Assembly: GCF_017743935.1 (NCBI RefSeq)
Contig: NZ_JAGHRE010000015.1
Span: forward strand, 31,371-95,370
Length of the DNA: 64,000 nucleotides
From: Tropicibacter sp. R16_0
GTDB lineage: Bacteria; Pseudomonadota; Alphaproteobacteria; Rhodobacterales; Rhodobacteraceae
Reading direction: 5' to 3'
Shown here: positions 60,350 through 64,000 of the stretch, in pieces
How positions within the stretch are numbered: the stretch's first letter is position 1
Layout of the letters: the number at the start of each line of letters is the position of its first letter
Translations under genes and position numbers: made by a program
The notes under the pieces: generated by a model
Database searches by the model: none
The model's input: the letters and a program-made list of their open reading frames with translations, nothing else
What the model was told of the DNA's origin: nothing

Positions 60350-61255
60350 TTGGATTGGAAGACCGTTTCATTCGACTGGAATCAGATCCGCGCGTTCCTT
60401 GCGACCGCAGAGGAAGGGTCGTTTTCGGCAGCCGCCCGGGCATTGGGGCTGACGCAGCCGACGCTCGGCCGTCAAATCGCAGCACTTGAAGTGCAACTCG
60501 GGGTTTTGCTGTTTGACCGGGGCGGACGGTTTCCGGTGCTGACACCCTCTGGGCTAGAACTGCTAGAGCACGCGCAGAGCATGCTGCAGGCCGCCGGGCA
60601 ACTGACCCTGGCAGCGTCCGGTCAATCCCAAGCTGTTGAAGGCGAAGTGAGCGTCACTGCAAACGAGCTTATGACCGCATACGTCCTGCCCTCTGTTGTC
60701 GGAAAGCTGCGCGCGCTGGCGCCAGGTATCAGGATCAGGCTGGCGGCAGCGGATGATCTCCGCGATCTGACAAAACGCGAAGCGGATATCGCCGTCCGAC
60801 ATGTGCGCCCGGAGCAATCCGACCTGATCGCCCGGCTTGTCGGTAAAACCCGGGCGCACCTCTATGCCTCAAGCACTTATCTCGATGAATTGGGGCGGCC
60901 GGATCTGATGCGTGATCCAGCCCGCATCGAACTCATCAGCGATGAAAGTCAGGACCGTACTATGCGCGGCCTGAAATCAAAGGGGCTGCAGCTCGAACAA
61001 GCGAATTTCAAAGTGGTTTCCAACAGCCGGGTGGCGGTGTGGGAGATGGTGAAACAGGGCATGGGTATCGCAATGATGACGGATGACATCGCTGCGAATA
61101 CGCCGAATATTGAACGCGTCTGTGCAGATCAGGTGTCTTTCGAAATCCCGGTCTGGCTCGCGACCCATCGGGAGCTTCGAAGCAGCCGCAGGATACGGTT
61201 GGTGTTTGACGAATTGGTCGAGCACTTCACGTCAAGCCGTCGATACCGAGGCTGA
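60350..61255 (+). CDS. LysR-family transcriptional regulator
   Basis: The 301-residue protein has a LysR winged helix at about residues 8-67 (DWNQIRAFLATAEEGSFSAA, then LGLTQPTLGRQIAALE). A periplasmic-binding-like effector domain follows (EVSVTANELMTAYVLPSVVG, DLTKREADIAVRHVRPE). It begins at TTG 60350. It faces the SDR gene at 60240, probably its main target. Effector unknown. Confidence 0.88.
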   Translation: MDWKTVSFDWNQIRAFLATAEEGSFSAAARALGLTQPTLGRQIAALEVQLGVLLFDRGGRFPVLTPSGLELLEHAQSMLQAAGQLTLAASGQSQAVEGEVSVTANELMTAYVLPSVVGKLRALAPGIRIRLAAADDLRDLTKREADIAVRHVRPEQSDLIARLVGKTRAHLYASSTYLDELGRPDLMRDPARIELISDESQDRTMRGLKSKGLQLEQANFKVVSNSRVAVWEMVKQGMGIAMMTDDIAANTPNIERVCADQVSFEIPVWLATHRELRSSRRIRLVFDELVEHFTSSRRYRG

Positions 61256-61765
61256 GAAACCGGCTTTAGATCACCCCAGTTGTCAGCATTGACGTGGCAG
61301 AAAGTCTCGCTACCAGCCCGCTCCGAGAACGCTGGAACACACAGCAAGGGCGCGGGAACCGAGCGTCACGGCTCTTCGATCAAGAGTTTCGATTGACCGC
61401 CGATGGTTCCAAAACCGGCCGATCTTCAATGCGCAGTGAACACCCTGGAGATCGACGCCTTTCCGACGACCGCGACCCCTTTCTGCCGTTCGCCACGATT
61501 CAGGCATGCCGTAGTTCGGCCTGTCAAATCGGGCTGTAGCCGCGTAGGCAAAGAGAGGCCGTTGTACAACCAGTTGGTGCGAAACTTTGAGGTGTCTAAC
61601 TCACTTGCCCCGATGACTGCTTGTTGGTTTTTTGCCTTTCCTAGAAAAGCACTGTGAGCGGAGAACTGGCGGATTTGGTGCCAAGGTCAGCTACATAACG
61701 ATTAGTCGCGGTGACATGCGCCAAGGTATTGGTTCTGTGGTTCAAAATTTGTCACCTGACCGATC
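61256..61765. other. Gene-free region after LysR
   Basis: No coding sequence is recognised on either strand; short frames lack starts and family patterns. It leads into a defence-gene remnant and may be part of a decayed island. Confidence 0.4.
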
Positions 61766-62095
61766 ATGCAAAAGTCCGATTTCAACGCCACATTTGAACA
61801 TGCCTATGTGAATAGTACCCAGGGCGAGTTCGAAGCCTGGTTTCGCGCTATGATGGAGTGCGTGTACAAAGGCGACTTTGAATTCTTCAAGGCGGGCGGC
61901 CAGCATGGAGACAAGAAAAGCGATGGTCGACCTATATCTGAGGATACCGTTTCTTAATGCTATGAGCTGACAGGACAACTGAGATCGAGCAACGATCACT
62001 CAGTCAATGAGAGGCTCCATGAGGAAAATTCTCAGCATGTGCATTCGGCCTCGATCAAAAAGCCTGTTGATTGGAAGCCCATCTAAATCGTCAAT
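61766..62095 (+). pseudogene. N-terminal fragment of an ABC-3C-type defence protein
   Basis: ATG 61766 opens MQKSDFNATFEHAYVNSTQG, then EFEAWFRAMMECVYKGDFEF and AGGQHGDKKSDGR. The pattern F..F...M...Y.GDFE..K..G..GDKK.DG is typical of the N-terminal domain of ABC-three-component or restriction-like defence proteins with a PD-(D/E)xK-like core, where the acidic and Lys residues sit. A TAA at 61955-61957 falls where homologues usually have Gln before Cys-Tyr. The frame continues with CYEL and less similar sequence to a TAA near 62093. The rest of the gene is missing. Assignment rests on pattern memory only. Confidence 0.4.
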
Positions 62096-62199
62096 GGTCT
62101 CACGCGGGGCAAGCATACTCATTCATTTGCGGTAGAGTAATCGGCTCAATCCAGGGCTAAGTGATAAGTCCAGCATCAACTACCCTTGAAGGATTTCTG

Positions 62200-62967
62200 A
62201 TGAAACATCCCTTTGCCATAGACGGAAAGAAAGTCCTGATCACTGGCGGCACAAGCGGAATCGGGCTGGCGACGGCAAAGAGATTCCGTGAGTTCGGCGC
62301 CGACGTGATCATCACGGGCCGACGAGAAAGCGGAGCAGCCATCGCTGACGATATCGGAGTGGGCTTTATTGCCTGTGATTTGACGAAACCGGATCAGATC
62401 GTCGAAATGGTTGGCGAAACGGCGAGCAAACTCGGCAGCCTCGATGGGGTGATTTGCCACGCAGGCGAAGTGATCGATATGGTGATGATTGAAGACACCG
62501 ACGACACCCTTCTGCAAAGCATGTTCGACATCAACATGTTCAGCCACTACCGCGTTCTGCGTGCGGCCCTGCCGCACCTTAACCCAGGTGCGTCCGTGCT
62601 TTTCAACGCAACCCTTCTAAGCGGGATCGGCAACATGGGGGAAACCGCTTATGGTGCGGCAAAGGCAGGACTCATCAGTCTTACGCAATGTGCGGCGATG
62701 GAACTGGCCCCGCGCGGTATCCGTGTCAACATGATCAGTCCCGGTGCAACCGATGGCGCAATGTGGCCCAAAGACCACCCACAAAGAGAAATCATCGAAA
62801 CGCTTTGCCCACTTGGGCGTTTTTGCCAACCCGAAGAAATCGCTGCTTTGTGCCATTTCCTGACTGCGGATGATTGCGGCTGCATTACTGGGGCGAACAT
62901 CGCTGCTGATGGTGGCATTACAGCCGGTTTTTCTCCGAATATGCTTGGTCGATTGATGGGAGAATAG
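62200..62967 (+). CDS. Classical short-chain dehydrogenase/reductase
   Basis: The 255-residue protein has VLITGGTSGIGLATAKRF (NAD(P) motif TGxxxGIG), a CHAG segment in place of NNAG, NATLLSGIG near the catalytic Ser, and AYGAAKAGL (Tyr-x-x-x-Lys). ISPGATDG and ITGANIAADGG close the fold. It is a typical oxidoreductase for a small alcohol or ketone. The ATG at 62200 is chosen for the usual N-terminus; GAAGGA lies upstream. A GC-rich hairpin follows. Confidence 0.88.
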   Translation: MKHPFAIDGKKVLITGGTSGIGLATAKRFREFGADVIITGRRESGAAIADDIGVGFIACDLTKPDQIVEMVGETASKLGSLDGVICHAGEVIDMVMIEDTDDTLLQSMFDINMFSHYRVLRAALPHLNPGASVLFNATLLSGIGNMGETAYGAAKAGLISLTQCAAMELAPRGIRVNMISPGATDGAMWPKDHPQREIIETLCPLGRFCQPEEIAALCHFLTADDCGCITGANIAADGGITAGFSPNMLGRLMGE

Positions 62968-62974
62968 GACCGCG

Positions 62975-63002
62975 GGCGGCGCTGATTTAGGCATGCGCCG
63001 CC
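62975..63002. terminator. Bidirectional hairpin between SDR and NTF2 genes
   Basis: GGCGGCGC and GCGCCGCC pair around a twelve-base loop between two converging genes. A CCTTTTCC run follows on the plus strand. It is a good candidate for shared termination. Confidence 0.65.
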
Positions 63003-63017
63003 AAGCCTTTTCCGGAT

Positions 63018-63425
63018 CTATTGGTTGAGCGCCTGCGCCAGCTCAGCCTCGTCATATAAGTATTCTTCGCGGATGATCTTGTCGTCTTCCACTGTAAAGA
63101 TTCCGACTTCTCTGAAAATGAAGCGGATGCCGCTGTCGTTCATGGTGAAATCGGATTTGATCACCACAGAAAATCCGCTGGCCCCGATGAACGGACCTTC
63201 GGCAACATAGACTGCGTTTACTGTGGCAATATCGCCCTGAATCATCTCTTCATGCCGGATCAGGTTGTCCCTGCCTCTCAATTCGTTGCCGAATTCTCCA
63301 AGGCTGGTCGGTTCCACTTTCACTGCGTCTTCAGCATAAAAGCGACGATAGGCTTCCGGGTGTTTTCCTGCATTCCAAAGCGCAATGCATTGATGCGCGA
63401 TATCCGCGAATGTCTCATGCCCCAT
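63018..63425 (-). CDS. SnoaL/NTF2-like protein
   Basis: The product (135 residues) reads FADIAHQCIALWNAGKHPEA, then FYAEDAVKVEPTSLGEFGNE and ends EDDKIIREEYLYDEAE, typical of small nuclear-transport-factor-2-like proteins in the SnoaL family. No catalytic dyad can be assigned. It converges with the SDR gene and is divergent from lpdA across a 148-bp spacer. Function unknown. Confidence 0.75.
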   Translation of the reverse strand: MGHETFADIAHQCIALWNAGKHPEAYRRFYAEDAVKVEPTSLGEFGNELRGRDNLIRHEEMIQGDIATVNAVYVAEGPFIGASGFSVVIKSDFTMNDSGIRFIFREVGIFTVEDDKIIREEYLYDEAELAQALNQ

Positions 63426-63573
63426 TTCGGGTCTCCTGAAAATTTCGTTTTCATCAATCTGGTGTGACAGTTCAGGTAAGAGAATAACTCATTTGAGGCA
63501 GAGACGGTTCTGCCATCTCAGACTAACTCTTGTTTCAATCGTCGCGCGCAGTGGACACGAAGAGGAACTTGTC

Positions 63574-64000
63574 ATGTCTTCATCTACCATTGATCTGATT
63601 GTTATTGGTGCCGGTCCCGGCGGCTATGTTGCGGCCATTCGTGGTGCGCAACTAGGCCTGAAGGTGGCTGTGGTCGAACGCGAACACCTGGGCGGCATCT
63701 GCCTGAACTGGGGCTGTATCCCGACCAAGGCGCTGTTGCGCTCGTCCGAAGTGTTCCACCTGATGGAGCGCGCCAAGGACTTTGGCCTCAAGGCAGAGAA
63801 CATCGGCTATGACCTGAGCGCGGTCGTCAAACGCTCGCGCGGGGTGGCGGCGCAGCTGTCGGGCGGCATCGGCCACCTGCTGAAAAAGAACAAGGTCACC
63901 GTGGTGATGGGCGAAGCGACGATCCCCGCCAAGGGCAAGGTTTCGGTCAAGACCGACAAGGGCGTCGAAGAGCTGACGGCCAAGAACATCATCCTGGCCA
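63574..64000 (+). CDS. lpdA: Dihydrolipoyl dehydrogenase, N-terminal part
   Basis: The gene runs off the window; 142 residues are visible. They show the FAD-binding GAGPGGYVAAIRGAQLGLKV and the redox disulfide motif GGICLNWGCIPTKALL. These are diagnostic of lipoamide dehydrogenase, the E3 subunit of 2-oxoacid dehydrogenase complexes. The ATG at 63574 follows GAGGAAC by about six bases. Codon use is strongly GC-biased at third positions, unlike the island-like genes to the left, consistent with a well-expressed core gene. Confidence 0.93.
   Translation, partial: MSSSTIDLIVIGAGPGGYVAAIRGAQLGLKVAVVEREHLGGICLNWGCIPTKALLRSSEVFHLMERAKDFGLKAENIGYDLSAVVKRSRGVAAQLSGGIGHLLKKNKVTVVMGEATIPAKGKVSVKTDKGVEELTAKNIILA

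Noticed and set aside
1..64000. CRISPR arrays or rRNA operons
   Set aside because: No regularly spaced direct repeats or rRNA-like sequence were seen while reading the window.

Overview
The window reads as chromosomal DNA of a marine alphaproteobacterium, most likely of the Roseobacter/Rhodobacteraceae group. This is inferred from moderately high GC, a complete TRAP transporter, DUF3604 and AsmA proteins, RTX-type secretion, a lipoamide dehydrogenase of alphaproteobacterial type and phage remnants resembling rhodobacterial prophages. No rRNA, complete tRNA or CRISPR array was found. All family assignments come from reading the translated sequence by eye.

Bases 1-6650 hold exported or membrane proteins: the C-terminal part of a DUF3604 protein, decayed small genes, then a three-gene run of secreted proteins (tyrosine-phosphatase-like, kinase-like, metallophosphoesterase), a DUF4956-type membrane protein and an SdiA-regulated-type beta-propeller. 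An agmatinase fragment lies at 6704-6955.

Bases 7196-20274 are the most coherent metabolic unit. Two tightly overlapping operons diverge from a 150-bp control region. Leftward: tautomerase-SnoaL fusion, HyuB, HyuA, isochorismatase-like hydrolase, isocitrate-lyase-type C-C lyase, FAD dehydrogenase. Rightward: GntR/UTRA regulator, LeuC-like and LeuD-like hydro-lyase subunits, and TRAP transporter P, Q and M. This looks like uptake, ATP-dependent ring or amide opening, hydration and retro-aldol cleavage of a substituted dicarboxylate-type compound. I do not recognise it as a named pathway. A NylB-like serine hydrolase with one in-frame stop follows.

Bases 22600-38750 are a mosaic of mobile DNA and cargo: a tRNA-Thr 3' end used as an att site, a truncated integrase, a phage replication block, an acetolactate synthase, an RTG-type class A beta-lactamase, terminase, transposase and spanin remnants, a 1375-residue RTX protein, a dead IS3-family element with intact terminal repeats, a MITE-like repeat, a membrane protein/Crp pair and a second tyrosine recombinase.

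Bases 38850-53783 carry a mostly leftward block of exported hydrolases (OprB-type porin, M19 dipeptidase homologue, serine beta-lactamase-fold hydrolase, HExxH metalloprotease, DUF3299 protein, two paralogous amidohydrolases) beside a divergent AraC regulator, then DoxX and AsmA proteins. This suggests scavenging of a peptide- or amide-like substrate.

Bases 54200-64000 contain a phage tail remnant, an amino-acid-synthesis/MFS/NTF2 operon divergent from two tandem regulators with near-identical N-terminal LuxR helix-turn-helix domains, an SDR/LysR pair, a probable ABC-3C defence-gene remnant, another SDR, an NTF2 protein and the 5' part of lpdA.
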